Origin: Alnus glutinosa
Lineage: Eukaryota; Streptophyta; Magnoliopsida; Fagales; Betulaceae
Length of the DNA: 64,000 nt
Direction: 5' to 3'
Assembly: GCF_958979055.1 (NCBI RefSeq)
Contig: NC_084888.1
Span: 1,382,001-1,446,000, forward strand
In this document: piece after piece, positions 1 through 12,254 of the stretch
Position numbering within the stretch: position 1 is the first letter of the stretch
How the letters are laid out: each line of letters opens with the position of its first letter
Notes under the pieces: generated by a model
What the model was told of the DNA's origin: nothing
Databases searched by the model: none
What the model saw: the letters and a program-made list of their open reading frames with translations, nothing else
Translations under genes and position numbers: made by a program

Positions 1-1019
1 CATAAGAACGGTACCATCACCGTTAGAACGATGCATGTGGACCCCTTAACGCTGCTATAGACCATTATAATTAGAGTTTTGTGACTAAAGAGTTTGACTA
101 ATAACAGATTAAAAATGCATATGAAGAGCTAAGACTTCTCGAGGGCTTCATATTTGGAATTGTGCGCAAGGTTAGTGATCGCCCATTGGAACGCCTAATT
201 ATTTCACTGTGGAGCATGATTATCTTCAATACTACAAATGTTCATTTTTAATAAACTTGATCTCGCCCGATCAACATAATTTTACATTTTATAAGCATAA
301 ATTATATCAATTATACACATTTACATCTAAATTCATAACAAAATTAATTCAATAATCGATATCCATAATCATAATTACATACTTGGGGTTTTTAAGGATA
401 AAAATATAATTAATCATACATGTTACGTGGGTTGATACGAATTTAACCTATTTATTAATCATGTATAATCCAGTAAACCTTTTTTTGTTTTGTTGGTTTG
501 CTAAGTACTCGGGTCGACCATCTAATTTTTTGTTATATTTGTGTCGAATTTGCATGTTATGTTAAATATTGTCAATTATATATCCTAAGATTCTACAAGA
601 ATGAGGTCATTGAAAGCTTTTTTTTAATGGCTTCATTGGCTTCCAAATCCTAAAACGGAGTTGCCGTGTAGAAATAGAAAAAGACAGTCAATGACAAAAT
701 TCTATTTAGAAAATGGTTTAATTAAAACAATCCCAAAATTGTTCATGACTGATTCAATCGTATGATACAGACAACATTCACAAAACAATACAAGCTAGAT
801 CTGTCTCCATTGCTTAGTAGATGTCTATATATATATGCCATAGTAGTACATATCCATATTAGAAAACGAAAAATAAATTGATTAATGAAAGATCTTCCAA
901 TTTCACCTCAAAAACGCATATCCCCAAATTACTTAGAAACAATAACCAGATAAAATATGTATATATATAATTTGTTTTTTTTGAAGTGAGGCAACTCAAA
1001 GGTACTGCTTTTGGTTTTC
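1..1019. other. AT-rich intergenic DNA 3' of PERK gene
   Basis: No coding potential or recognisable repeat with clean borders was seen. The segment lies downstream of the minus-strand receptor kinase stop codon, so its right part should hold that gene's 3' UTR and polyadenylation region. A short TA-rich tract occurs near 823-834 and again near 958-970. Confidence 0.6.
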
Positions 1020-2483
1020 TCAGTTATTGCCCATCTCGCGGGACTCATTACTGGATGTGCCGTACTCGTTGCTCACATATTCCTGGCTCGACAGAGCCAT
1101 CTTTCTGAATTTCTTCATGTCGGCATTATATGCATTGTTATCGTAGTCTGAGCTCCCATTGGAGCCGTAAACGGAGCTCTGGCCAGGCTTCGTCCCCTCG
1201 TTCAAGTCGTCCAGCGACACGTCTCCCTCCAATGCACGTACAATCTGCTTTTCAGGATCATTTCTATTGAGTTAGAAGCAGTGTACGTTCTCATACACCA
1301 TAAACCATTCATTGCATATTTGAAGCATGTGGTACTGCATGTCTTGGTCTAAAAAAGCATTAACTCATTCTTCTTATTATTTGTTACAATTTTCTATTTG
1401 TTTAAACTTTTGTCCATTAAATAGTTGAGTGATGCTACTTTTCGCAACCATTTATTACACTCATCTCACACTAAATGACACGACATATTTTAAGTGACGA
1501 GTAACATATATTATTCTAAGCAGTTATTTAACATAAGAGTGATGTTATTCTTCGTACTCATTTCACACAAATTACCAATCAACTGTTAAGTATGATCGAA
1601 TTTAAGCTAACATATCAGAAAATGTATTAAAATATTAATTAAATGATTAAATTCGATTTAACATGTTCAAAGCTCCATACCTGGCTCATCCTGGGGCGCT
1701 TTCTAGCAGAATGGCGAATGCTGGCAGCAGCGCTAGCTACCATGCTTGCCATCTCATGAGGGTTGTAATTGCCCTCCAAGCGTGGATCAACCAGCTCATC
1801 ATATTTGCCTTCCTCCAAAGCACTTGCTAGAACTGGTCGAGCCTGCAGTTTGTCACACATACATTTACAGAAAATCTCAATGGTTACAGGGCAAATGGGA
1901 GGAAAAAAAATACTTTTTTTTTTACTCACAATCTCAATCTAAACTGCAAATAATCAAAATTGGAAAAGTATAGAGGAAGTACAAACCCAATCTGCTAAGC
2001 TATCTTCCATTGCACCTGAAGGATCCACAGGTCGCCGCCCAGTTATTAATTCCAAGAGCATGACACCATACGAGAAAACATCAGATTTATCTGTCAACTT
2101 GCCACTCGATGCATACTCTGGAGCCAAATACCTGCATTGGCAGATTTCTCTTTTCTTAAGATACAATGTATCTAAAAATAACTTTATTTGCAATTGTCAT
2201 TCTAACTTAACAACACCTTAAAAGGATTGAATGAGTGGATTATAAAAGTATTCATGATTGATAAGTCTCACGTTAATTCATGATTAGATAAGACTGTACT
2301 TATAAGTAATTCTCTAAAATTATATTTTACTAGTCATTTTAGAATAATAACGCAGTCGTGGCTAGCCTTGTTTTTAGGTCGTTACAACCTTTCTCACCTT
2401 CAAATTCCTTCTAATCTTAATTTGTTGCCGATTGACAAATGTAGATGATCATTATAACATAAGAAAAAACTGGAAATGGTCAA

Positions 2484-2516
<33 letters not shown>

Positions 2517-3924
2517 TGAAGTTGCTTCATAGCAGTCCCTTAATTATAGTAAAATCCTGAATATATAGAACATACCCGAATGTTCCCATGACACGAGTAG
2601 AGACATGAGTGTAATTGTCAGAAGACAACTTGGCCAATCCAAAATCAGCCACCTGAATTATAAGCATTGGGGAATGACTGATTAGCTCCAGCAGCATAAG
2701 CATCATATTAAATATTAGGAATTCATTCATGGTTCTATACATTTTCTGCAGATATATTTATGTGTAGGAGCACTTGGTAAAAGCAGATACCATGGCTTCA
2801 AAGTTGAAGTCAATGAGGATGTTAGCTGCCTTGATATCACGATGGATGATCCGAGGGTGGCCTGCATGCGCATTTCAGTGAAAAAGATGAGACAACTACC
2901 ACAGAGAGAGAGAGAGAGAGAGGCTAGCTGTGAATTTCTTACAATCTTCATGAAGGTATGCAAGGCCTTTGGCAGATCCTGTAGCAATACGAAGCCTAGT
3001 TGACCAATCCATGACTGGAATACCCTTTCCTGCAACCAATAGTTGGATAAACTTACTCTGATATCCATATGATAATCGAAAGCATCATGTAAGTAATATT
3101 AATTAATTCATCGCTTATCTCAACAGTTTAAGCCAATAAAAAAGAGTAATTTAAATCCTATAATTAACAAGTTTAAGCCGAAAGAAAATAGTAAATTTAA
3201 TATAGTTTAAAAATATGCAAAGCGTAGAAGTTACCATGGAGGTGATATTCCAAGGTCTTATTGGGAACGAATTCGTAAACCAACATCCTCTGCACACCAG
3301 CAATACAATATCCAACGAGTGACACAAGGTGTCGATGATGAACACGGCTAATGATTTCAACCTCAGCCTGGAATTCTCTCTCTCCTTGCCCGCTGCCCGT
3401 CTTCAGGCTCTTAACTGCAACTTCCTTTCCATTAGGCAACACTCCCTTGTGAACATAACCAAACCCGCCCTGACCCAACAAATTGGCCTGGGAAAACCCG
3501 CCTGTTGCAGCCGCTAGCTCCTCATAACTGAAAGTGCTCTTGTTGAATCCAAGAGCCATATTTGGAGAGGGAGGTGGCAAGGGGGGTTTGTATGGGCCTG
3601 AGAAACCGGAGCTCATTTCACCGCTACTTGACATCATGGGACCTGGAGGAGGCGGACCCCAGGATCCGGCACCAGGTGATCCCGCCGCGCCTGGCGGTGC
3701 GGGTAGCCTGACAACATGGTCCGGTCCTTGGGAGCCATGTTGCCAGTGAGATGAACTTTTGTAGTATTCACTTCCTGCGCAATAAATTATACAGCTGTAA
3801 TCATCTCAACCCAAATCAGTTCTGCGGATTGGATGTAGGTGAACCATATTCACAATCCTCGATTTTGTTTTTTATTCTCTTAATGGACACATTAATAAAC
3901 AACTCGATCAAAACATAATATCTA

Positions 3925-3989
<65 letters not shown>

Positions 3990-4631
3990 TTTTTAAAATT
4001 GGTCACATCAAAACACTTTCATGATCTCTAAGAAGCAGAAAATTAAGGAGGTTATAGGATTGGCACCTTTTTGTGAAGGATCTCCATAGTAATGCATCTG
4101 CATAGGGCCACGCTTTCTCTTCTTCCTCCCAAAGCAGATTGAACAAATGATGATCGTAGCAAGTAGAAACAACCCTACCCCAACTGTAACTCCTATTATC
4201 AGCGCGTTGTTATTAGAGTCCGATGAACTAGACGTTGAGCTATCAGAACCCGTCGATGGGGGTGGGGGTGAGACTTTGTGTGGAGGGGGCGGAGGTGATC
4301 TACTGGAGGAAGAATGGGGGGGTGGAGGTGGCGACACGTGATTGGATGGTGGGGAAGCTGAACCGTTTTTTGGGGGTGGCGGAGGAGAGCCATTATTGGA
4401 AGAGGGTGGTGGCGGTGGTGAAGATGATGAATTACCTCTTGACGGAGATGGTGGAGAGGCCTGGGGTGGTGGGGTAGATGGCGGTGACTGTGAGGGTGGC
4501 GGTGGCGGTGACTTTGAGGGTGGTGATGGCGATGATGATGGAGTTGGTGAAGATGATGAGTCTGACGGTGGAGGAGCGTTTGGTGAAGGTGGAGAGTCCG
4601 GCGACGAAGCATTCACAGAAGGCGAAGACAT
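1020..4631 (-). CDS. PERK-type proline-rich receptor-like protein kinase
   Basis: Plasma-membrane receptor-like Ser/Thr kinase of the PERK family, which is thought to sense cell-wall state. Eight coding exons with GT-AG borders can be placed on the minus strand: 4067-4631, 3235-3774, 2943-3029, 2791-2861, 2576-2652, 1987-2131, 1681-1842 and 1020-1244, giving 1872 nt or 623 aa. Residues 1 to about 140 are Ser/Pro-rich with many PPPPP runs and no obvious signal peptide, as usual for PERKs. A membrane segment lies near 145-168 and is followed by a basic RKKRKR stop-transfer patch. The kinase has a GQGGFG loop (289-294), catalytic Lys near 310, HRDIKAAN (HRD 404-406), DFG 424-426 and APE 450-452, so it should be active. 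Length and exon count fit PERK4/5/6/7-like members, but the exact orthologue is not resolved. Antisense Gly/Glu-rich frames over exon 1 are shadows. Confidence 0.93.
3931..3980. repeat. (TA)n microsatellite in PERK intron 1
   Basis: About 25 TA units followed by a T tract, within the intron between the extracellular-domain exon and the juxtamembrane/kinase exon. Smaller TA and GA tracts occur in other introns of the same gene (about 2488-2514 and 2902-2922). Confidence 0.9.
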
Positions 4632-4737
4632 TATACGGTCATCAACTTCCGGTAGCTAAGATTTACGTCAAAGTATACGCCGGAAAGTAACTCCGGCCAC
4701 CTCTCCCCGAACTGCTCGTCTCAACGATTGGAGACCC

Positions 4738-5105
4738 CTGAATCAATAACATTAAAAGATCCAAATGGAAACAGTTATGGGGAAAAAGAATCAAATTAAT
4801 GTAATCATATTAAGCAATACCTCAACTAATTAAAATGTCAATTTCTTTATTGTAAATGCCAAATGGGGTTCCATAAATCACAGCAATTTTAGCTTTTACG
4901 TCTTAAAATTTACTTTCTGCATGAGAAAAAAAAAAAAAAAAAAACAACTTTTTTGCATTGGAAGAAGGTACCTGATTAGAGATAGGATGGTTCTCGAAGG
5001 AGAGAGAGAGAAAATCTGTTGCATATTGAAATTTCCATAATAGAAAGGAGACCCTGTCCTTCCGAATGGCCTCCTACAAAGGTGGACTCCTCTCTCCCTC
5101 AAGTG
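4738..5105 (-). other. Probable 5' UTR leader intron and leader exon of PERK gene
   Basis: On the minus strand a donor (AATCAG|GTACCT, exon edge 4972) and an acceptor (ATTCAG|GGGTCT, exon edge 4737) bound a 234-bp putative intron (4738-4971) upstream of the start codon. The intron carries a T tract before its acceptor half. The leader exon would begin near 5100, but no convincing TATA box fixes the transcription start. This is inferred from splice motifs only. Confidence 0.45.
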
Positions 5106-5338
5106 ACGTCTAATAAACCTTCTGTTTTGCCACCTCTAACTTAGCTTGAGTTCGTTATTCCTTTTACCAGTTCCTGGCTATGCTTTTGCTTACTTCTCAT
5201 CCATCTTATGTCCACCCTATAATTTCCTTTCAGGTAACCAATATTAACTTCAAAATATAAACCCCCTCCGCATTGCACGCTTGTCTTCACACTTGTAACA
5301 AAGCACAACCTCAGACAAACAAATTGATCACCGGCCTG

Positions 5339-5379
<41 letters not shown>

Positions 5380-5463
5380 CACATATTTGTGCAATATATA
5401 TAGCTTCTTAGCAAGTTAGCATGTTGTGAAATGGAAATGAGGTTCAAAGTATAGTTTTACGAA

Positions 5464-5605
5464 GAGAAATGTTATATATAAGACTTATATTTCACTTTTA
5501 TCTTACTTTGTTGACATAGCATGCCAATCAGCTCTTGTTAAAAAACAAAAAAATTAAAGCTCGTATCAATAAAGTGAGATAAAAATGTAGTGAATGATAT
5601 TTCTC
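5464..5605. mobile_element. Putative MITE (inverted-repeat, no clean TSD)
   Basis: The left arm (starting GAGAAATGTT) and the reverse complement of the right end (GAGAAATATC) share an imperfect terminal inverted repeat of about 45 bp that includes a common TTTTATC(T/C)(C/T)ACTTT stretch. Size and composition fit a miniature inverted-repeat element. Flanks do not show a convincing duplication, so the superfamily is undecided. Confidence 0.45.
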
Positions 5606-6018
5606 ATTTATAAAAACATCATAAAAGTTTCAAAAACTTAATGCAACTTATGTCTCTATGAATCAGTGCAATGAAGAGATCCTTTTTATGGTCCAAATTA
5701 AATTTCATATATTTAACAATGTATATATTGTCACATGATGAATATATTATCACGGTTTTTAAATGATGTGGCATCATATACAGCATTAGATTTGACAAAC
5801 CAATATTTTTAAAATGCCATGGAACTATATACACTGTTGGATGTAATGAAACAAAATCTTGATGGTAAATTGATATCATGTGCCTGTAGTCCTGGTAGAT
5901 AGACCAAACATAATGGCTAATTAAGCTAAATATTATACCAGGCGAAGGAAAAAGGAAAGACGTAAATAATCGATATGATTCACTTGGATATAAGTGTTGC
6001 TCTCACAATCTCATAATA

Positions 6019-6209
6019 GAGATATGTTAACTGCACAACTTTTACACAATAATTGGACAACAATGCTTACGTGTAATTGAGTTTTAATTAATTAATTTTT
6101 TTTTTTTTAAAAAAAAAATGTTGAATAACATTAAGGGAGGGGAAAACTTACTTACAAATAAGCATTGTTATGCAATTGCTGTGTAAAAGTTGTGCAGCTA
6201 ACATATCTC
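6019..6209. mobile_element. Mutator-like MITE with exact 9-bp TSD
   Basis: This 191-bp element starts GAGATATGTTAACTGC and ends in the inverted form of that sequence. The arms also share CACAACTTTTACACA and AACAATGCTTA. It is flanked on both sides by CTCATAATA (6010-6018 and 6210-6218), an exact 9-bp target site duplication typical of Mutator-type transposition. The centre is an A/T-run spacer. It has no coding capacity. Confidence 0.85.
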
Positions 6210-7570
6210 CTCATAATATAGCTTAATATTTTATCGAGAAAACTTCACTTAACTCCCTAAACTTTCATCATTTTTGCAATCACTCTCTAAAGTTCAAAAA
6301 CTCTCAATCTAATCTATTCAACATTAAAATGTTTTCAATATCACCCGTCCGTTATTTGTTAAATCTTAATAGAGGCCTTAAAAATTCTCAAAATATCTAC
6401 TTTTTTCTTTTTTCTTTTTTTTTTTTTCCTAAAATAAATTGCCAGTATCGGATATGGTGACCCACATTATGACTCATAGGTCACTACTGGAACCAACTGT
6501 GGGTCTAACTGAACTACTGGAACCAACTTTAAGAAGATAATTACAAAAGAGATGAAAGTCTAGAGTATTAAGCAAAGTTTCTCCTAGTTTATTAATCTTT
6601 GGAAGATGCAAATTTTAGAACTTTTTATGGAGACCCCAGTCTCCTCAATGGAAATCTGTTGAAAAACTAACAAATTTATATACATCTATATTGCTTTCTC
6701 TGGTCAGAAAACTGTTTCGAGAGGATAAGCAGATCCAAAATGTAGTAGGTCCAGTGGTCCACCATATGAAATTGAGGACCCGAGGAAAACACTGAGGCTG
6801 AATGAAATTCCAAGGCTATATAGGAGAACTTAGAAATTAGCGATCAAATATTGCATACGTACATTTATCCAACCAGAGAATAACACGTGGTTTCTTGTTG
6901 GATTGGAATTTCCAAAAATTAGAATGCAGAATTTTAGTAAAATTCAAGCAACTTCGAAGAGAGAAGCTACAAAGGATTGAGATCCCTAGCAATGTTTATG
7001 TACTGCTCAAATTGCAACTTAAAAGAGGGAAGAGCTACATTGGATTAACATCTCCAACAATTTAGGCAATACATTATAAGAGAGTAAACTCATTTATCTA
7101 AATAAATTTTAACTATCTGACCACCTACTCGAGCAAGTAAATTCCATGTGAACTCACATGTGTTACCTAACAATTTGCGCAGCAAATTCCTAAAAATACC
7201 AATCCAACTACAGAATTCCCTGCCTTGAGCAGCCTAGAGTGCGGGGTCCTGCACATGGCCGCCTAAAATAAAGGTCCATTAAACTGAACAATTTCATGAA
7301 ATTGTTTCATTTACTTCTCATCCTAGTTCTGAACCCCAAATCAGATATATTTTGTATTCTGCAGCAAAAAGACCGAAAGTAGCAAGATGTCAAACAAAAA
7401 CACAGCCAAATTTGATAGCTAAAATTCTACGAACACAAAAGCCCAAAAATTATTTCCCCAACTATTATTTAAGTTACAAACCATTACCACCTAATATAAC
7501 TCCCCAGCGTGTCATCTTCTGGCTACACAGCGTTGCAGATGAGGTAGCCACATATGATAAGAGAGCCAAA

Positions 7571-8710
7571 CTAAATTTCAACAAGGCTATTCACATAAGC
7601 AATGATTCTAATATCATCATCAGCTTCACCGCTAAGTCGTCCAAATTCTTTAGTCTTCATGTCGTATGAGTAAAGCGTTTTATGGCTGCGAAACACGATT
7701 ACATCCCCGCTCGCAAAGAGCACAGCTCCCCTATTGTATGACATAGATCCAGGACATGAAAATCCATGAAGCTCTGAAAATGAAACTCCGCGAAGCTCCG
7801 AGCTGTTGTTGATATTGACAGTAAGTTTTGTATCCCAAGCCTTGACTCTGCTGTTCATCGCCATCGTGTTTGTGTAGGGATTGGACAGCACACTCACAGT
7901 TAGTGACTGATTATAAGCACTGGTTGATGTAAGCTTCCCATTCATCACACCCAAGCAGCCATTATGACCATAAAGGCGTTGTGACCGCTCCATGGTGAGA
8001 TCAAAAGCAACAATTCCACTACTCTCTGAAAGCCAATAAACAATTCCATCCACATGGACACCTGAGTTAGGAATGAGCTTTGTGGCACCAAAGTATATCT
8101 CACCAGAAATTCTCCAGGATCCTTCTGCAGAGGAATAGATCTCAAATTCACATGTATTGTCAAAGTCAGCAGATGGAAAAGCACAAATGAGCTTGTACTC
8201 AGCAACGAAGTTGAGTAACGACGGCTCAAACATCAGTACAAGGGAAGGGTCAGACCCATGATAAGCATTGGGTTTAGGGAGTTTCTTCCACTGCTTGGTA
8301 ACAGGATTGCAGATGTAGTAGGCCTTGTCACCAGTGTGACCCTGGCAGCATAGTAGGCCATTGGAAGAAGTCTTGATGTCAACTGGTTCAGGCAGAAACT
8401 GCAAAGATGGGTCTGGAACACCATAGGAATTTGGGTCAAGGGAGATAAATGAAGGTGGGTTTGAACTAGATTGACAAAATAAGCCCGAGACATCATGGAA
8501 ACAATTTGACTGATTGTGGGCAAAGAAAGGAGTTGAGATCTGGAGCTTCCAGTCCCTACAAACTGTCTTGAACCTGAAAAGTGATTTAGCAGGAAGAAAA
8601 GGGAGGGTGTGCTCCCTTATTATGTCTTTGAGGTCCATGTATATCTTGTTGTTTCTGTTTGCAATGATGTTATTTGATCTCTTTCCTCGATCCATTAAAC
8701 CTCTTATCAA
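7571..8710 (-). CDS. F-box protein, At5g49610-like
   Basis: Single coding exon of 379 aa. F-box proteins are substrate-recognition subunits of SCF E3 ubiquitin ligases, binding SKP1 through the F-box. The N-terminal F-box region (about residues 26-62) contains the conserved LPAKSLFRFKTVCRDW core. The remainder is an F-box-associated beta-propeller-like domain with motifs such as SSNGLLCC, YYICNPVTKQW and LYSYDMKTKEF. The upstream ATG gives 379 aa. A second in-frame ATG at 8638 (MDLKDIIREH) gives 355 aa, close to the roughly 359 aa of the Arabidopsis relative, and may be the true start. The target substrate is unknown. A leader intron probably separates this exon from its promoter near 10.7 kb. 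Confidence 0.85.
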   Translation of the reverse strand: MIRGLMDRGKRSNNIIANRNNKIYMDLKDIIREHTLPFLPAKSLFRFKTVCRDWKLQISTPFFAHNQSNCFHDVSGLFCQSSSNPPSFISLDPNSYGVPDPSLQFLPEPVDIKTSSNGLLCCQGHTGDKAYYICNPVTKQWKKLPKPNAYHGSDPSLVLMFEPSLLNFVAEYKLICAFPSADFDNTCEFEIYSSAEGSWRISGEIYFGATKLIPNSGVHVDGIVYWLSESSGIVAFDLTMERSQRLYGHNGCLGVMNGKLTSTSAYNQSLTVSVLSNPYTNTMAMNSRVKAWDTKLTVNINNSSELRGVSFSELHGFSCPGSMSYNRGAVLFASGDVIVFRSHKTLYSYDMKTKEFGRLSGEADDDIRIIAYVNSLVEI

Positions 8711-9469
8711 ATTTCTTTTTCAGTTATTGAACTGTAGCAACACATCGAAGTTTTTGTCAGTAAAATGGAAAATTACATAGATATAATAAATCTAACAAAA
8801 AAGGAAAAGAAATGTAGAGAGCAGACATAAAAGCAACAAATTTCCATATCCACAGTATAGATTTGGTTTTTGGTTTTTCATTTTTTTTCTCAAAATGCTG
8901 AACTCTGATGTTTCATAAGTTAGCTAAATCAATATGCAAACTCTCAATTGCTTCAATGTTTACCTCCTATTCAACAATACTAGTATTCTACACAACAGCT
9001 AAACCAATAGGTGACTTAAGATATGGTTTGTGGCAGCATGCAATATTCAGAAACAAGTTGATGAGTAAAACATCATGCATATTAGTAATTATTTACTTGA
9101 CCATGTCATGGAAATTCCTTATTGGTACTATTTCCAAACTAACAACTCCGTAATGCCATGGATGAATCACAATTTCAATAAGGAAATACAGCCCATCATA
9201 AAAACCTATAAATTCTTTTTTTTTTTTTTTTTTTTTCTATGGAAAAGCTCTGCAAGTCATATTCATGAATTGAACAAATCATTTTGCAGTTGTCTTTCAT
9301 ACTTAGAAAGCAAAATCAATCATTTCTCTTTCAAAGTATTGGAACACATTAGAAATACATACTAACATACCCGAATTCAATTCTCATCAGACAACGAACT
9401 TAATATAATTATCTATTTCTAAACAAAATTACAAACTGGTCAGATTCTGCTCGACATTATTTGGCCACA

Positions 9470-9838
9470 TGTTAATATCAGTCTACCCCCATTTCCATTC
9501 AAACAATGTCACCAAATCAAAGTAGAGAAAGACGCCCGCTAATAGAAAAAAGAGGCATATCCCTTCCAGTTTCCTTTACTAGTAAGGGAAGCCATCACCA
9601 GGGCTGATGATCCAACCCCAAACGGAGATGCCCATTTGTTTTTTTGATAGGTAATAGGCAGAATATATTAGAAAAGCGTAAAAGGCGCCCCTAAGCATAT
9701 AGGGATTATACAAAAAGGACACCAAAAAAAAAAAAAAAACCACCCGAAAAACCCAAAAAGAAATTCTACATCAAACACCCGAGATGCCCATTTGTTAATA
9801 TCAGTCTACTCCCATTTCCATCCAAACAATGTCACCAA
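9470..9838. repeat. 46-bp direct repeat pair flanking LINE insertion
   Basis: Positions 9470-9515 and 9793-9838 are the same 46-bp sequence with about two mismatches, in direct orientation. The second copy starts inside the right target duplication of the LINE fragment at 9641-9780. The duplication therefore seems to overlap or predate that insertion. Confidence 0.75.
9641..9780 (-). mobile_element. 5'-truncated LINE 3' end, minus strand
   Basis: A T tract followed by GATAGGTAATAGG is the reverse complement of a plant L1-type LINE tail (TTACTTATC plus poly-A), also seen in three other insertions in this window. The 140-bp insert is bracketed by exact 16-bp copies of GAGATGCCCATTTGTT (9625-9640 and 9781-9796). 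No coding sequence remains. Confidence 0.8.
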
Positions 9839-10790
9839 CTATGCACATTTTGGGCTACTTAGAACTCAAAACGATTGGCTTACTCCAAAAGAAAAAAACC
9901 ACAAAGAACTATCAATTTGCTAGAAATTTTCAGTTCTATACTAAACTTTGCCTTCTTTAGGTACTCATTGTTCCTCATAAAAATTGCACCATGTTTTACC
10001 TAACTTAACAATAAAAATTTCCACTAATTAATGCTTAACAAGGTGGCCCTATTTTCACACCACGAATGGTTGTTTCCACAACATTGCCTCTTGTAGGTTG
10101 AGATCCACCGAGTAAGGAGTGGTTTGGAATTAAGAAAATTTACTTTTTCAAGAACGTTCAAACTCCGATTGATTCCCGGTAATACGATTTACGAGCTCAG
10201 AAAACATAATCCAAGTCCAAACAAAACTACACATACAAAGAAAAATATGTAATAGCCAAAACTAAAATTTACTGAAAAAAATAAAAAATCACGGAGCAGA
10301 ACTCAATGCAACTAATTGGCACCGTCTAATTTGATTTTTGTTCATTTCTACTGGTTATTCTCAGAAACAAAAAGAACCTAAAATTTTGTTAACATTTCCT
10401 TCGTATTCTCTGCAACCAAACAGGCCCTCGTAGTGATGACACGTATAAACAGATCCCTTTTACGCGATCAAATAGTTTACATACCGATGATCAGACTGGA
10501 AAATCCAAATATTTCTCGTTAAGAAAAGTGAACAACAGCAAAATAACACATACAATTTTTATCCAAACGATGCAATAGTCTAAAGGAGCGTGCTAATCAC
10601 GATTAACTTCATGATTATGGAAAATCTAACATCTGCAGAAAAATATTAAAATAATATCATAAATTTGATATCAGCGACTGCACCTCAATTTCGATCGGCA
10701 AGAATCTTTGATCGAGACGGCCAGAGAGAGTGAGTAAGAGATAAGAGATTTGAATTGTCCGGGGGTTCCCTATAATACGAAAAGACACAA

Positions 10791-12225
10791 AGGAAAAAGA
10801 CACACAGCTTGACTTGTTGCAAAAGGAAGTCTGTTTGGATTTCGGAATATTATATGCTAGCCGAGGACTATCACTATCCTACTCCAGCTATAGGAGTTCA
10901 CAAGGAAAACCTTGCACTTTGTTTGGAACCCAACTGAGTTGGAAAGAAATTTGTTTTCATTAAAATTTTATGTGGTTCACATATATTTAAAACACACGTG
11001 CCAATTTGAAGAAAACTTTTAACTATAATAGAATTGATTTTTCTTTTTTTTCTTTTTTATTTGAGATATGGTAGCTAGGAATTCTATGCAGGCAGAAAAT
11101 AAAACAATAATTTCGAATTATAAAAAGAATTTAGTTTATCTCTTTGGCTTTTGTCTACTCCAAGAATAATAGGTGTGAAAAGGTTTATAAAATGTATTTT
11201 GTGTTTTAAAAAGTGTATCGCATTTTGAGTTATTTGTTTAAAAAATTAAAATTAAAATTGCCCCTTTTTGCCTTTTTGTTTTTTGGTAGCGCGCGTAGGG
11301 AAAATGGACATCTACAAGAAATTTATAGCCCCAAGGCTGAAAGAGGATAATCTTACATCTGAATTCAGAAACAGTCTAGCCCAATGGAACAAATATTGGT
11401 AGCAACTAACAAAAAAAAACAACAAATATTGATATTGAAGAGTCAATTGGTTACACACCAAGTCCTAAATAAAGAGAATTTGCAAAAAATTGGGAAGATT
11501 AAGTACAAAGTGTTCCGTCCGAATTTAGCGGAGGTTATTAAGTTAGATGCTTAAGTAAGTATTGGTTGGAAAAAATAATTAGCTTAGGAAATTTGCAGAA
11601 GAAAAATATCTTACTAAAATGATGTGTACTTCGTGAGTAAGTTTATTGTATTTCTTTTATTGAGTGTTTTTTCACGCTTGGTTAAAGAGAAGGTCGATCT
11701 ATATGATAATTGACTTGATTCTATAGCCCTTATTCCGTTATGCAAACGTCTATCAACTCTTGAGAATAAAAGAGCGTTAAGAGTTCAAGTGGCAGTGGTT
11801 TGAATACTATACCCACAGTGTCTCTCTATTGCTTAATTTGCTTGTACCAATGTCCATTTGGACTTGGCCTGATTCGGTCTATCCATATATAAGAATAATT
11901 AAGAATGTGCCTGTTGAGGTAATTTTGGGCCATGAAAGCTCTTTTCATTTGGATTATTATTGGATAAATTCAATTTAATTATCTAATTAATATTCTCAAA
12001 AAAGTATAATAAGTAGAATGTACGTGCATCCACTGTGGCATATATATCGTGCTTCTTATTACCTAGCCTCGAAGGTTTTTCAAGCCAAGATGTTTAGCGC
12101 GGAGATGAGAAATATATATATATAAAGAAAATTAACATATATGTAAAGAAAATTATCATGACAGATAAACGTAGCCACAGACAAAGGATAGAATTGTAGT
12201 GGTCGTAGATACCACATTATCCTCT
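10791..12225. other. Intergenic region, no supported gene
   Basis: AT-rich with only short frames. No delimited transposon was recognised. The right end, next to the (GA)n tract, should hold the 3' UTR of the small plastid-protein gene. Confidence 0.55.
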
Positions 12226-12253
12226 AGAGAGAGAGAGAGAGAGAGAGAGAGAG
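12226..12253. repeat. (GA)n microsatellite abutting a stop codon
   Basis: About 14 GA units end 1-2 bp from the stop codon (12255-12257) of the minus-strand gene, so the mRNA would carry a CU tract as the first bases of its 3' UTR. A second GA tract (12809-12832) lies in the probable 5' UTR of the same gene. Confidence 0.9.
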
Positions 12254-12254
12254 C

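Larger units (their letters stand above)
5106..7570. other. Intergenic region between PERK and F-box genes
   Basis: AT-rich, with no supported gene. It holds a CT/TA microsatellite (about 5338-5378) and two inverted-repeat elements described separately (5464-5605 and 6019-6209). The segment 6220-7300 shows no long open frame and no clear element borders. The part just left of 7571 should contain the F-box 3' UTR. Confidence 0.6.
8711..10790 (-). other. Putative 5' UTR intron and leader exon of F-box gene
   Basis: On the minus strand a donor (ATTGAG|GTGCAG, exon edge 10684) and an acceptor (GCTACAG|TTCAAT, exon edge 8731) would bound a leader intron of 1952 bp (8732-10683). A TATTATAG motif at about 10768-10777 is a plausible TATA element, placing the start near 10740 and a leader exon of roughly 60 nt. 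The intron contains a LINE fragment and a 46-bp direct repeat. Inferred from splice and promoter motifs only; cDNA would decide. Confidence 0.4.

Noticed and set aside
4147-4690. Gly/Asp/Glu-rich plus-strand open frames up to 105 aa
   Set aside because: They are the antisense of the PERK proline-rich exon; the composition follows from CCN codons on the other strand.
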